A stretch of DNA of 64,000 bases from Myxococcales bacterium (GTDB lineage Bacteria; Myxococcota; Polyangia; Nannocystales; Nannocystaceae): the NCBI GenBank assembly GCA_016793465.1, contig JAEUJW010000072.1, positions 67,734 to 131,733 of the forward strand, given 5' to 3'. The notes under the pieces were generated by a model. It searched no databases and was not told the DNA's origin. It saw only the letters and a list, made by a program, of their open reading frames with translations. A program made the translations under genes and the position numbers. Shown here piece by piece: positions 25,548 to 33,830 of the stretch; position 1 is the stretch's first letter; each line of letters begins with the position of its first letter.

Positions 25548-27020
25548 ATGCAAGCCGCCACCACCTCCGCCGTCGATCAGCCGTCCCTCCTGTCCACCAT
25601 CCTCGCCGAGACCCGCCTCGTGCCCGCCGACGGCGAGGCCTACCAGCTCGTCCGCGCCGGCACCCGCACCCTCCTCGACGACCTCCTGCGCTCGCACGAG
25701 GCCGCCCCCCGCGTCGACAAGGACCGCGTCCAGAGCCTCATCGCCGACCTCGACCGCCGCCTCACCGCCCAGGTCGACGCCATCCTCCACCACCCCGCCG
25801 TGCAGCAGCTCGAGTCGGCATGGCGCGGCCTCAAGCACCTCGTCGAGCGCGTCGACTTCCGCGAGAACATCCGCCTCGAGTTCGTCCACGCCACCAAGGA
25901 CGACCTCCGCGCCGACGCCGAGGACTCCGCCGACACCACCCAGTCCGGCCTCTACAAGCACCTTTACAACAGCGCCTTCGGCGTGCTCGGCGGCAAGCCC
26001 TACGGGGTCGTGTGCGCCACCTTCGACGTCGACGGCGGCGCCGCCGACCTCCAGCTGCTCAAGCACTGCGCCGCCGTCAGCGCGATGGCCCACGTCCCCT
26101 TCCTCGCCAACGCCAGCCCCAGGCTGCTCGGCCTGCGGGACTTCACCGAGCTGCCGAAGATCAAAGACCTCGAGGCCGTGTTCGAGGGCCCGCAGTACGC
26201 CCGCTGGAACGCCTTCCGCGACCACGAGGACTCGCGCTACGTCGGCCTGTGCGCGCCTCGCTTCCTGCTGCGCCTGCCGTACGGCAAGCGCGACAGCGAG
26301 ATCGCCGTCAAGGCCTTCGACTTCCAGGAGGACGTCATCGACCAGCACGAGCGCTACCTCTGGGGCCCCGCCGCGATCGCCCTGACCGCCCGCATCGCCG
26401 AGTCGTTCGCCAAGTATCGCTGGTGCCCCAACATTATCGGCCCGCAGGGCGGCGGCTCGGTCCACGGCCTCCCGCTCCACCAGTACGAGCAGGGCGGCGA
26501 GCTGAAGACCAAGCCCCCCTGCGAGACCGCGATCACCGACCGCCAGGAGCTGCAGCTCGCCAACCTCGGCCTGTGCGGCCTGGTGTTCCGCCAGGACAGC
26601 GACAACGCCGCGTTCTTCTCCGCCAACTCGACCCAGCGCCCGAAGACCTTCGCCAGGACGGTCGAGGGCGCCGCGGCCCAGCAGAGCGCCCAGCTCGGCG
26701 CGCGCCTGCCGTATATGTTCGTCATCACCCGCCTCGCGCACTATTTGAAGGTCTTGCAGCGCGAGCAGATCGGCACCTGGAAGGGCCGCGCCGACCTCGA
26801 GCGCGAGCTCAACCGCTGGATCCGCCAGTACGTCGCCGACATGCCCGACCCCTCCGCCGACACCCGCTCGCGCAAGCCCCTGCGCCGCGCCAGGATCGTC
26901 GTCGAGGACGTCGAGGGCCAGGTCGGCTGGTACCGCTGCAGCCTGCAGATCGAGCCCTTCATCCAATTCGAGGGCGTCAGCTTCACCCTCTCGCTGGTCG
27001 GCAAGCTCGACAAGCAGTGA
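25548..27020 (+). CDS. tssC: T6SS sheath large subunit TssC
   Basis: A 490-residue TssC (VipB/ImpC), full length for the family. Landmarks are LDAILHHP-type AQVDAILHHPAVQQLESAWR near residue 77, YKHLYNSAFGVLGGKPYGVV, PRLLGLRDFTELPKIKDL, the YLWGPAAIALTARIAESFA stretch, and the C-terminal VVEDVEGQVGWYRC strand that takes part in sheath handshakes. TssB and TssC co-assemble around the Hcp tube. Codon use is typical of the region, and the gene is free of the minisatellites that invade its neighbours. A shortened paralogue is at 15164. Confidence 0.93.
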   Translation: MQAATTSAVDQPSLLSTILAETRLVPADGEAYQLVRAGTRTLLDDLLRSHEAAPRVDKDRVQSLIADLDRRLTAQVDAILHHPAVQQLESAWRGLKHLVERVDFRENIRLEFVHATKDDLRADAEDSADTTQSGLYKHLYNSAFGVLGGKPYGVVCATFDVDGGAADLQLLKHCAAVSAMAHVPFLANASPRLLGLRDFTELPKIKDLEAVFEGPQYARWNAFRDHEDSRYVGLCAPRFLLRLPYGKRDSEIAVKAFDFQEDVIDQHERYLWGPAAIALTARIAESFAKYRWCPNIIGPQGGGSVHGLPLHQYEQGGELKTKPPCETAITDRQELQLANLGLCGLVFRQDSDNAAFFSANSTQRPKTFARTVEGAAAQQSAQLGARLPYMFVITRLAHYLKVLQREQIGTWKGRADLERELNRWIRQYVADMPDPSADTRSRKPLRRARIVVEDVEGQVGWYRCSLQIEPFIQFEGVSFTLSLVGKLDKQ

Positions 27021-27039
27021 CGGAGTGCGACAAACACCG

Positions 27040-27681
27040 ATGTCCCCCAGCCACGACGACGTCGCCACCACGATCTATCTGCGCGAGCCCCCGCGGCCCG
27101 TGCATCCGCCCCGGCTCGCCCCCGAGCCCGCGCGCCCGCCCGATTGCCCGACCTGTCCCTTCCGCCAGGACGCACCGATCACCCTCGTCCTGCCCACGGA
27201 CATGCAACCCGGGCCGCGGCCGACCCGGCCCCTCGCGTCACGCCACGCCCCGACCCTCCCGCGAGCCACGGACCGCCCCGCTCCCACGCGTCCCGAGCCC
27301 GGGGCCTCCCCCGCGCCACGCCACGCCCCGACCCTCCCTCGAGCCACGGGCCGCCCCGCTCCCACGCTCGCCGCGCTCCCCGAGCCCGGGGCCTCCCCCG
27401 CGCGCCCCGCCCCGCACCCGATGTCGGCCACGCTCACCGAGCTGCGCCCCGTCGACGCGGCGCCCCACGCCTCGACCGGCACGACCACCGACATTCGCCC
27501 CGCTGCCGGCAGCGCCGCGCCGACGGTCGTCCAGCCGCTCGCCGCGGCGCGCCGACACCCGCGCCCGCTGCCGCGCTCCGCCCTCAAGTGGGTGCAGATC
27601 GGTCTGTGGGTGGTGATCGCCGGCGGCCTGCTCGTGCTCGCCTTCCGTCCGTCCCACCCGCCCGCCGCGGCCGCCCGGTGA
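27040..27681 (+). CDS. Proline-rich C-tail-anchored membrane protein
   Basis: A 213-residue protein, third in the tssBC operon. The first ~175 residues are Pro/Ala/Arg-rich and mostly disordered, with a CPTCPF motif near residue 35 and a nearly exact 78-bp duplication (27243-27402). A single transmembrane helix (WVQIGLWVVIAGGLLVLAF) lies near residues 184-203, with a short tail. The family is not recognised. By position it may tether or scaffold T6SS parts at the inner membrane. It starts at ATG 27040 (or GTG 27025), 19 bases after tssC, and the next gene starts 4 bases after its stop. Confidence 0.55.
   Translation: MSPSHDDVATTIYLREPPRPVHPPRLAPEPARPPDCPTCPFRQDAPITLVLPTDMQPGPRPTRPLASRHAPTLPRATDRPAPTRPEPGASPAPRHAPTLPRATGRPAPTLAALPEPGASPARPAPHPMSATLTELRPVDAAPHASTGTTTDIRPAAGSAAPTVVQPLAAARRHPRPLPRSALKWVQIGLWVVIAGGLLVLAFRPSHPPAAAAR
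27243..27402 (+). repeat. 78-bp direct duplication in the proline-rich gene
   Basis: Copies start at about 27243 and 27321 and are nearly identical (CCACGCCCCGACCCTCCC...). The 78-bp period equals 26 codons, so the frame is kept. Confidence 0.7.
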
Positions 27682-27685
27682 ATGC

Positions 27686-29002
27686 ATGCCCACTCCGCAG
27701 GCACCTCGCTCCGTCGCCGTCACGCCCGCGCTGGATCCCCCCGACGCCGTCGCCCTCCTCCGCGTGATCGATCCACAAGGCCGCGAGGAGGTCCATGTCC
27801 TCGATCGCCCCGCCCTGCACATCGGCGGCGCCCGCGAGACGTGCGCCCTCGTCCTCCGCGATCCCGCGATCGCCGCCACTCACTGCACCCTGCGCTGGCG
27901 CCACACCGGCTGGGTCGTCCACGACCGCGGCGCCCCGGCCGGCACCTACGTCAACGATCGCCGCTGCCGCGAGCCGACCGCCCTCGCCGACGGCGACCGC
28001 CTGACGATCGCCCACCACCGCATCGAATTTTCGATATTTCCCTCGCTCGCGCTGCCCCATGTGCTCGCGCGCCTGCGACACCGCCCGACCGACTGGTCCG
28101 CCCCGCGCCGGCTCTCTCCGCCCGCTCCATCGTCTCCGCCCCGCCCGCGCACGCCCGTGCTCGCCGGCCTCGCCGCCCTGCTCACCACGATCGTCGTACT
28201 GCTCGCCGCCTCGACCGCCCGCTCGACCGTCCCCCGACCCGCCGGCGAATCCTCCGACCTGTCCCCCGAGACATCCGAACAATCCGCCTCACCCGCCCCC
28301 GACCTGTCCCCCGAGCCATCCGAACAATCCGCCTCACCCGCCCCGGACCTGTCCCCCGGGCCATCCGCTCCGCCGGCCGCCCTCGAGTTCGTCACCGAGC
28401 CTCCGCGCTACGAGCTCCCGCCCGACGCGATCGGCCTCGGCACCCCGACCGACGGCCAATTATTGAACGCGATCCGCCTGCCGTCCTCGCCCGACTACAC
28501 CGTCCGCTGTCCCGCCCACGCCTACGCCACCTCCGCGACCGTCGGCGAGCTCATGCACGGCCTCGCCCTGCTGCGTAACCGTGGTTATCGCGGCGAGCTC
28601 GTGGTCGGCGACCTGAGCCGCCCCGACGGCGGCCGCTACGGCCCGCACAAGTCGCACCAGTCCGGCCGCGACGTCGACATCTGGCTGCCGATCCGCGGCG
28701 GCCGTTACCGCCGCGGCTGCGCCCGCTGCGGCACCGACCTGTGCCGCCCCGAGCCCGGCGTCGTCGACTGGCAGGCCACCTGGCGCATGATCGAGGCCCT
28801 GGACGAGCGAGGCGCCGTGCAGGACATCTTCCTCGACTGGACCCTCCACCCCGCGCTGCGCGACGCCGCCGCCGCGCTCGGCGTGCCCGACGAGCAGGTC
28901 GATCGAAAGATCCAGCACCCGATCCGCGGCCGGGCCACATTAATTAAACACTCGGACGGGCACGTGCATCACCTCCACGTCCGCTACCGCGAGCCGGCCT
29001 GA
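27686..29002 (+). CDS. FHA-TM-murein endopeptidase fusion (MepA/M74-like)
   Basis: A 438-residue protein with three parts. Residues about 25-120 look like an FHA domain (LHIGGARETCALVLRDPAI, THCTLRW, GTYVND). A transmembrane helix lies at about 157-178. After a Pro/Ser linker made of 15-residue repeats, residues about 245-438 match penicillin-insensitive murein endopeptidase. The zinc motif H321-K-S-H324-Q-S-G-R-D329-V-D331 corresponds to MepA's HxSHQxGLDVD, and a late VHHLHVRY supplies the last His. MepA cuts D-Ala-meso-DAP crosslinks. A periplasmic hydrolase tethered to an internal phosphopeptide reader would let the T6SS open the wall during assembly. TagX plays that kind of role in Acinetobacter with another enzyme fold. 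It is last in the tssBC operon. Confidence 0.75.
   Translation: MPTPQAPRSVAVTPALDPPDAVALLRVIDPQGREEVHVLDRPALHIGGARETCALVLRDPAIAATHCTLRWRHTGWVVHDRGAPAGTYVNDRRCREPTALADGDRLTIAHHRIEFSIFPSLALPHVLARLRHRPTDWSAPRRLSPPAPSSPPRPRTPVLAGLAALLTTIVVLLAASTARSTVPRPAGESSDLSPETSEQSASPAPDLSPEPSEQSASPAPDLSPGPSAPPAALEFVTEPPRYELPPDAIGLGTPTDGQLLNAIRLPSSPDYTVRCPAHAYATSATVGELMHGLALLRNRGYRGELVVGDLSRPDGGRYGPHKSHQSGRDVDIWLPIRGGRYRRGCARCGTDLCRPEPGVVDWQATWRMIEALDERGAVQDIFLDWTLHPALRDAAAALGVPDEQVDRKIQHPIRGRATLIKHSDGHVHHLHVRYREPA
28257..28366 (+). repeat. In-frame 45-bp minisatellite in the FHA-endopeptidase linker
   Basis: Units starting ACCTGTCCCCCGAG lie at 28257, 28302 and 28347 (third partial). They encode 15-mers of the type DLSPETSEQSASPAP between the membrane helix and the peptidase domain. 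Confidence 0.8.
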
Positions 29003-29013
29003 TCGCGCCCCGC

Positions 29014-30069
29014 TCACGCCCGCACGAGCCGGCGCAGCGCCGCCGCGATAGCCGCGCGGTCGAGCGAGAAGATCAGGTCCGTCTCCTGATAGGGGCTGAT
29101 CGCGCAGCCCGGCCCCGTCATCGGCCGCCGCAGCCGACGAAACGCCGCCGCGAACCCGACCTCCAGCCCATTAAAAAATTCGGCCCCGCTCTCGGCCTGC
29201 AGGTGGCACGGGATCACCACGCCGTCGGGCAGCACCGTGCCCCAGAAGCGCCCCGCCGAGCACTTCGAACAGTCCCCGAACACCGGCCCGCGCGCGAGCC
29301 GCTCGACGTACCCCGCCGACGCCCCGACCGGTCGCCCCGCCGCCCGCGCCTCCGCCAGCCTCCCGGCGATGTCCGCGAACAGCCGCGCGTCGATCACCGG
29401 ATCCAGCCCCTTCGCATGATTGAAACAATCCTCGTAGGCCGGCTGGAAGTACGCATAAAACCCGTGCGCCTCGGCCAGCCCCAGCACGTCGTCGATCACG
29501 TGCATGTTCTCGCGGGTGAGCACCGTGATCGTCGCGGTCGCCAGGCCGCGCCGCCGCGCCCCCTCGAGCACCGCGATCACCCGCGCGTACGACCCCCGCC
29601 GCCGCCGCACCAGGTCGTGCACCGGCTCCGGCCCGTCGAGCGACACCACCAGGAGATCCAGGCACTCCGCCAGATCGTCGAGGTGGCGCTCGGTCAGCCA
29701 CGCGTTGCTGTTGAGCGAGGTCATCAACCCCACCCCCCTCGCATGTTTAATTATCTCGAGCGCGTCACGCCGCAGCAGCGCCTCGCCGCCGCTGAAGCTC
29801 GCGCGCACCAGACCCGCGGCCCTCAGCTCGTCGATCGCCCGGCAGAACTCGGCGGTCGTCATCTCCCGACCCGCCGCCGCCGGGATGTTGCAGTACGCGC
29901 ATTCGAAGTTGCAGCGGTGCGTCAGGATGAACGTCGCCGAGAACGGGAACCCGCCGCCGGTCGCCAGCGCCGCCCCCAGCCGCGCCGCGCCCTGGACGAC
30001 CCGCAGCGGACGCGTCACGCGAGGACCGAGCACGCCGCCATCATAGGCCACCCGCGACCTCTCGCTCAA
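29014..30069 (-). CDS. Radical SAM/SPASM-like protein
   Basis: A 351-residue radical SAM enzyme. The iron-sulfur motif C53-N-F-E-C57-A-Y-C60 binds the 4Fe-4S cluster that cleaves S-adenosylmethionine. SFSGGEALLRRD follows as the SAM-binding GGE motif. C-terminal Cys residues in GDCSKCSAGRFWGTVLPDG and VIPCHLQ suggest an auxiliary SPASM-type cluster as in MoaA/PqqE relatives. The substrate is unknown. It shares an operon with queC, but it is not QueE-like in length or motif spacing. The start TTG 30069 overlaps the upstream stop (TTGA), indicating coupling. The gene ends 11 bases from the convergent T6SS operon end. Confidence 0.8.
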   Translation of the reverse strand: MSERSRVAYDGGVLGPRVTRPLRVVQGAARLGAALATGGGFPFSATFILTHRCNFECAYCNIPAAAGREMTTAEFCRAIDELRAAGLVRASFSGGEALLRRDALEIIKHARGVGLMTSLNSNAWLTERHLDDLAECLDLLVVSLDGPEPVHDLVRRRRGSYARVIAVLEGARRRGLATATITVLTRENMHVIDDVLGLAEAHGFYAYFQPAYEDCFNHAKGLDPVIDARLFADIAGRLAEARAAGRPVGASAGYVERLARGPVFGDCSKCSAGRFWGTVLPDGVVIPCHLQAESGAEFFNGLEVGFAAAFRRLRRPMTGPGCAISPYQETDLIFSLDRAAIAAALRRLVRA

Positions 30070-30536
30070 CGATGCAGCGGCAACAACTCGGCCGGCGCCG
30101 CGAGCCGGCCCTCGCGCTCGCGCAGCGCCTCCGCCACCAGCGTCGCCGCCTCGCGGGTCGCCGGCGGCGCGACGTGCGTGTCGAGGTCGTGCACCGCCGG
30201 GAACACCGCCAGCGTCGGCGTGGTCGCCAGCGGCTCGGGCCCCGCCCCCTGGCGCGCCAGCGTCAGCGCCACCCGCTCCGCCCCCGCGCGCAGCTCGACC
30301 CGCAGGTTGCCGCTGCGCAGCGGCCCGACCTCACCGACGGTCCAGCGCCCGAGCCGCCCGCCCGGCGCGACCGGCCCGAGGAATTCGACCAGCCCCGCCG
30401 ACGGCGCCCGCTCGAGCAGCGCCGGCGCCGGCGCCCGCTCGCCGAGCCAAGCGTGCACCGTCGAGGCCGCGACCACCACGATCGTCAGCCCCGCGTACGC
30501 GAGCCCCACACCGATCAAGCTGCGGCGATCGAGCAT
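30066..30536 (-). CDS. Small membrane-anchored protein in the queC operon
   Basis: A 156-residue protein not recognised as any family. An N-terminal hydrophobic segment (LIGVGLAYAGLTIVVVAAST) near residues 7-26 is probably a signal anchor. The rest is a strand-rich periplasmic domain (RVELRAGAERVALTLARQ, TPTLAVFPAVHDLDTHVAPP). It follows queC by 11 bases and overlaps the radical SAM gene, so it is expressed with both. Confidence 0.5.
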   Translation of the reverse strand: MLDRRSLIGVGLAYAGLTIVVVAASTVHAWLGERAPAPALLERAPSAGLVEFLGPVAPGGRLGRWTVGEVGPLRSGNLRVELRAGAERVALTLARQGAGPEPLATTPTLAVFPAVHDLDTHVAPPATREAATLVAEALREREGRLAAPAELLPLHR

Positions 30537-30547
30537 GCCCCGAATAA

Positions 30548-31240
30548 TTAAACGTAGCGCGTCGGGTCCGCGACCCCCGCGTCCGCGAACCCGCGCCGGC
30601 GCAGCTGGCAGCTCTCGCAGCGCCCGCAGGCCAGGCCCTCGCTCGGGTCGTAGCACGACAGCGTGTCGGCGTAGTCGACCCCGACCTGGAGGCCCGCCGC
30701 GACGATCTGCGCCTTGGTCCACTCGAGCAGCGGCGTCAGCACGTGGATGCGGTGGCCCTCGACGCCCGCGCGCGTGGCCTTGTCGGCCAGGGCCTGGAAC
30801 GCGTGCACGAACTCGGGCCGGCAGTCGGGGTAGCCCGAGTAGTCGAGCGCGTTGACCCCCAGCCAGATCTCCCGCGCCTGCAGGGCCTCCGCCCAGGCCA
30901 GCGCGTAGGCCAAGAACAACGTGTTGCGCGCCGGCACGTACGTGCTCGGGATCTCCGGGCCGCCGACCGGGCTGTCCTTCGGGACAGCCAGCGGGCTGCC
31001 ATGGACCAGCGACGTCGCCGACGCCACCAGCGCGCCCACGTGCGACAGGTCGACGACCTCGTGGGCCGCGACCGCGTGGCGCGCCGCCTGTCGCCGCGCG
31101 CACGCCAGCTCGACCTCGTGGCGCTGGCCGTAGCGGAAGCTGAGCGCGTAGACCTCGCGTCCGGCCGCGCGGGCCAGGGCCAGCACGGTCGTCGAGTCGA
31201 GCCCGCCGCTCAGCAGCACCACCGCGCGGTCGTGCGTCAT
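30548..31240 (-). CDS. queC: 7-cyano-7-deazaguanine synthase QueC
   Basis: A 230-residue QueC. It converts 7-carboxy-7-deazaguanine to preQ0 with ATP and ammonia, the precursor of queuosine and of deazaguanine DNA modifications. The PP-loop is SGGLDS at residues 11-16. PSTYVPARNTLFLAYALAWA and NALDYSGYPDCRPEFV are family blocks. The C-terminal zinc site uses Cys residues in LSCYDPSEGLACGRCESC. Length is normal. A perfect-arm palindrome (30971-30990) lies in the gene. The start overlaps the stop of the upstream lipoprotein gene by four bases (ATGA). queD, queE and queF are not in the window. Confidence 0.93.
   Translation of the reverse strand: MTHDRAVVLLSGGLDSTTVLALARAAGREVYALSFRYGQRHEVELACARRQAARHAVAAHEVVDLSHVGALVASATSLVHGSPLAVPKDSPVGGPEIPSTYVPARNTLFLAYALAWAEALQAREIWLGVNALDYSGYPDCRPEFVHAFQALADKATRAGVEGHRIHVLTPLLEWTKAQIVAAGLQVGVDYADTLSCYDPSEGLACGRCESCQLRRRGFADAGVADPTRYV
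30971..30990. repeat. Dispersed palindrome inside queC
   Basis: GGCTGTCCTTCGGGACAGCC has perfect 8-bp arms and a TTCG loop. It belongs to the family abundant in the T6SS locus and shows that the family extends beyond it. Confidence 0.6.
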
Positions 31241-32151
31241 GCCGCCGGCTCGTAGGACGACTCGCTGTTGAAGCGGATCTCGAAGCTGCCCTGCGGACCC
31301 GCCGAGATGGCCTGGGTCGACTGCTGCTTGACGCTGACCGGCAGCTGGTCGTCGAGGTTGAACACCACGACCGCCTCGGAGGTCACGTCGAGCGCGAGCA
31401 TCATGCTCTGCCCGCCCTGCGCGAGCTCCTTGGCCCCGCTCGCCTCCGACTCGATCTTGACCTCCGCCAGGCGCTTGCCGCTGCTGCTGTCGACCTTGAC
31501 CAGCGTGTAGGTGGTGTCGATCTCCATGTCGATCTCGATCCCGCCGAAGATCGTCGTCGTCTCTTCCTTGTGCTCCTTCAGCGGCGTGCCCTCGGCCAGC
31601 CCGTCCTTCGGCATCTCGGGCGGGAGCCCGAGGAACGCCCCGACCATCCCGCCGGCGCCGCCGCCCTTGTCCTTCTCGCTCTTGGCGTTCTCCGCCAGCC
31701 CCTTGGTCGCGGCCTTGTCCTCGTCGCCGCGCAGGTCGACGATGCGCGCGCCCTTGGCCGCCTGCACGTCCGCCTTGACGTCCGGCGCCGGCTGGCCCTC
31801 CTTGACCTCCGGCTTCATCGAGCCCGTCAGGTCGATCTGCCGCACCTCGAGCACCGTGTAGGCGATCTTCAGCTTGTCCGCCCCCGACGGCGAGACGTCG
31901 AGCAGCCCCGTGAGGTCGACCTTCGCCTCGCCGCCGCCGCCGTCGCCGCTGGCCGCGAACGAGGCCTTCACCGTCTGCTTCAGCTTGGCCGGCCCCGCCT
32001 TGTAGCGCAGCACCGTCCCGCTCTGGGTCGCCCCGGCCGCGGCGCCGCCGCCCGGGCCGTCGGTGCCGGCCTCGGGCGCCTTCTTGCAGGCGGAGGCGGC
32101 GGTGAGCAGGGCCAGAGCGAACGAGGACGGGAGCAGGCGGCGCAGCAGCAT
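31237..32151 (-). CDS. Predicted lipoprotein, first gene of the queC operon
   Basis: A 304-residue lipoprotein. The signal peptide MLLRRLLPSSFALALLTAAS ends in a lipobox before Cys (SACKKAPE). The mature protein begins with a Gly-rich linker and then VLRYKAGPAKLKQTVKASFA, and alternates strands throughout, ending with NSESSYEPAA. It resembles uncharacterised lipoproteins (DUF6263-like) by general pattern only. It overlaps queC by four bases. The start ATG 32151 places the lipobox correctly. An upstream in-frame start at 32199 would bury it. Confidence 0.6.
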   Translation of the reverse strand: MLLRRLLPSSFALALLTAASACKKAPEAGTDGPGGGAAAGATQSGTVLRYKAGPAKLKQTVKASFAASGDGGGGEAKVDLTGLLDVSPSGADKLKIAYTVLEVRQIDLTGSMKPEVKEGQPAPDVKADVQAAKGARIVDLRGDEDKAATKGLAENAKSEKDKGGGAGGMVGAFLGLPPEMPKDGLAEGTPLKEHKEETTTIFGGIEIDMEIDTTYTLVKVDSSSGKRLAEVKIESEASGAKELAQGGQSMMLALDVTSEAVVVFNLDDQLPVSVKQQSTQAISAGPQGSFEIRFNSESSYEPAA

Positions 32152-32218
32152 GGCGCGCACGCTAACCGTCCGCGCCGGCCCGCGCAACCGCGAGTGCATG
32201 TGCTATGAGGCGGGGGCC

Positions 32219-33169
32219 ATGGTCCTGGAGGCCCTAAAGTCCCTGTTCGGCACGCGCATCCGCCTCCCGCGGGACCAGATGTCCCGCATCCCTCGCGCGG
32301 CCCGCAAGGCCGCCGAGCCCCAGGTGGCCGCCCTGCAGGCCGCGATCGACGAGATCGCCGCCCTGCCCGGCCTCGCCGACGTCGCCAACACCAAGAAGCT
32401 GCCGAAGGGCTTCTTCGCCGCCGTGCAGGCCATGGTCGCCGCCTACGACGCCTACGTCGCCGTGATCGTCGAGCACACCCCCGCCCTGAAGGGCGCCCCG
32501 CGGGCCGGCACGCCCGAGGGCTACCGGGCCTGCCACGAGCAGCCCGTCGGCGTCACCGGCGTCGAGGGCCTCCACATCTACCGCGCCATCCGCCCGTGGA
32601 AGGACTTCCCGCAGGTCGCCAAGGAGCTCGCCCGCACCGGCGAGCAGCAGTTCAAGGACGTCCAGGCCCTGCACACCGGCAAGGACCCCGACAAGATCTC
32701 GATGACCGGCGCCGCCGTCCAGCAGGGCCGCCTGAACTTCGCCCAGCGCGGCGAGCTGTGCCCCCTCCTCGACCCCGCCACCCACCGCTGCCGCGCCTGG
32801 GACGTGCGCCCGTTCGCCTGCCGCATGCACTTCGTCCTGACGGACCCGACCTGGTCCGATCCCCGCGACCCGCACTACCCCAGGCAGGTCAAGGCCTTCA
32901 ACGTCCGCATGCCGATCCGCCAGCAGCTCGCGCTCATGCAGATCGAGAAGCGCATGCTCCTCAACGCCGTCCCGTTCCTGAACGCCAACGTCCTGCAGTG
33001 GCTGCACCTCGCCGAGGGCGGCGCGCTCGCCGAGGTCGGCGAGGCCCCGGTCCGCTTCGCCCCCGACGGTCAGGCCGCCGTCAAGGCCAACCGCAACAAC
33101 CCCGGCGCCAAGAAGTTCGAGAAGGCCAAGCAGAACAAGCAGAACAAGCAGAGGAAGAAGCGCAAGTAA
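32219..33169 (+). CDS. YkgJ-like Cys-cluster protein
   Basis: A 316-residue cytosolic protein with the core of the putative zinc- or iron-chelating (YkgJ) family: an upstream Cys-His (YRACHEQ) and the later ELCPLLDPATHRCRAWDVRP followed by FACRMHF. This follows the family's C-P-x-L...C-x-x-Y/W-x-x-R-P-x-x-C-R pattern. The C-terminus is a highly basic Lys/Asn/Gln tail (KKFEKAKQNKQNKQRKKRK) that may bind nucleic acid. The start may also be ATG 32198. It converges with the next gene across 18 bases. Confidence 0.65.
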   Translation: MVLEALKSLFGTRIRLPRDQMSRIPRAARKAAEPQVAALQAAIDEIAALPGLADVANTKKLPKGFFAAVQAMVAAYDAYVAVIVEHTPALKGAPRAGTPEGYRACHEQPVGVTGVEGLHIYRAIRPWKDFPQVAKELARTGEQQFKDVQALHTGKDPDKISMTGAAVQQGRLNFAQRGELCPLLDPATHRCRAWDVRPFACRMHFVLTDPTWSDPRDPHYPRQVKAFNVRMPIRQQLALMQIEKRMLLNAVPFLNANVLQWLHLAEGGALAEVGEAPVRFAPDGQAAVKANRNNPGAKKFEKAKQNKQNKQRKKRK

Positions 33170-33187
33170 CGCGCGAGCGCACGCGCC

Positions 33188-33766
33188 TCACGGCGACGCC
33201 GGCGTGCTCACCGGCGACGGCGCCTTGATCCAGCGGTACGCCACGTACGCGCTCATCGTGCCCTTGGCCTCGCCGCAGATGGTCGTCACCTCGTAGTCGG
33301 CGTTGCTGCCGCGCAGCGTGACGCGCCCGTCCTTGCCCTCCTCGCGGACCAGCGCCGGCACCGCCGCGGACAGCGTCCTGTCGAGCGTCTCGAGGCATGC
33401 CTCGCGCGTCGTGCCCGCGGGCAGCGCGAACAGCATCTGCGTCGAGAACAGCCCCTGGTCGTCCGGCGGCGTGCGCCCCGAGCTCGTCATCGTCGCCCCG
33501 GCGAACAGGTCGGCGCGGAACCACGGCGGATCGATCGGCCCCGGCACGTTCCCGCGGACCCTGGCCGCCGCGCCGGGGTCGGCCGCCAGCGAAATCTTGG
33601 GCGCCTCCTTCGCGGGCGTAGCGACCGACTGCAATGATTTCTCTGTAGTCTGGCTCACGCTCCTGTCCGTCGCTGGCGCCGGCGCGCCGGCCCCGGCCGA
33701 TTTACCCGCCTCTGCGTTGCACGCGAGCACGATCATCGAGGCGACGAGCGAAGTGACACGAAGCAT
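33188..33766 (-). CDS. Predicted lipoprotein of unknown function
   Basis: A 192-residue lipoprotein. MLRVTSLVASMIVLACNAEAG gives a short signal peptide with lipobox Cys16. The mature part starts with a low-complexity linker and has two Cys (EACLETL and TTICGEAKG) that could form a disulfide. No family was recognised. It is divergent from the TIR gene with a 64-base gap. An upstream start at 33832 is possible but would hide the signal peptide. Confidence 0.5.
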   Translation of the reverse strand: MLRVTSLVASMIVLACNAEAGKSAGAGAPAPATDRSVSQTTEKSLQSVATPAKEAPKISLAADPGAAARVRGNVPGPIDPPWFRADLFAGATMTSSGRTPPDDQGLFSTQMLFALPAGTTREACLETLDRTLSAAVPALVREEGKDGRVTLRGSNADYEVTTICGEAKGTMSAYVAYRWIKAPSPVSTPASP

Positions 33767-33830
33767 GGCGCCGCGAGTGTAGAGCAGCTCGAGGGTTGTA
33801 TGTGCCGAGAAAGTGATACAAGGTTGCGCC

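Noticed and set aside
24904..26385. A 493-codon plus-strand frame across the tssB/tssC starts
   Set aside because: Arg/Pro/Ser-rich shadow of tssB and tssC in another frame.
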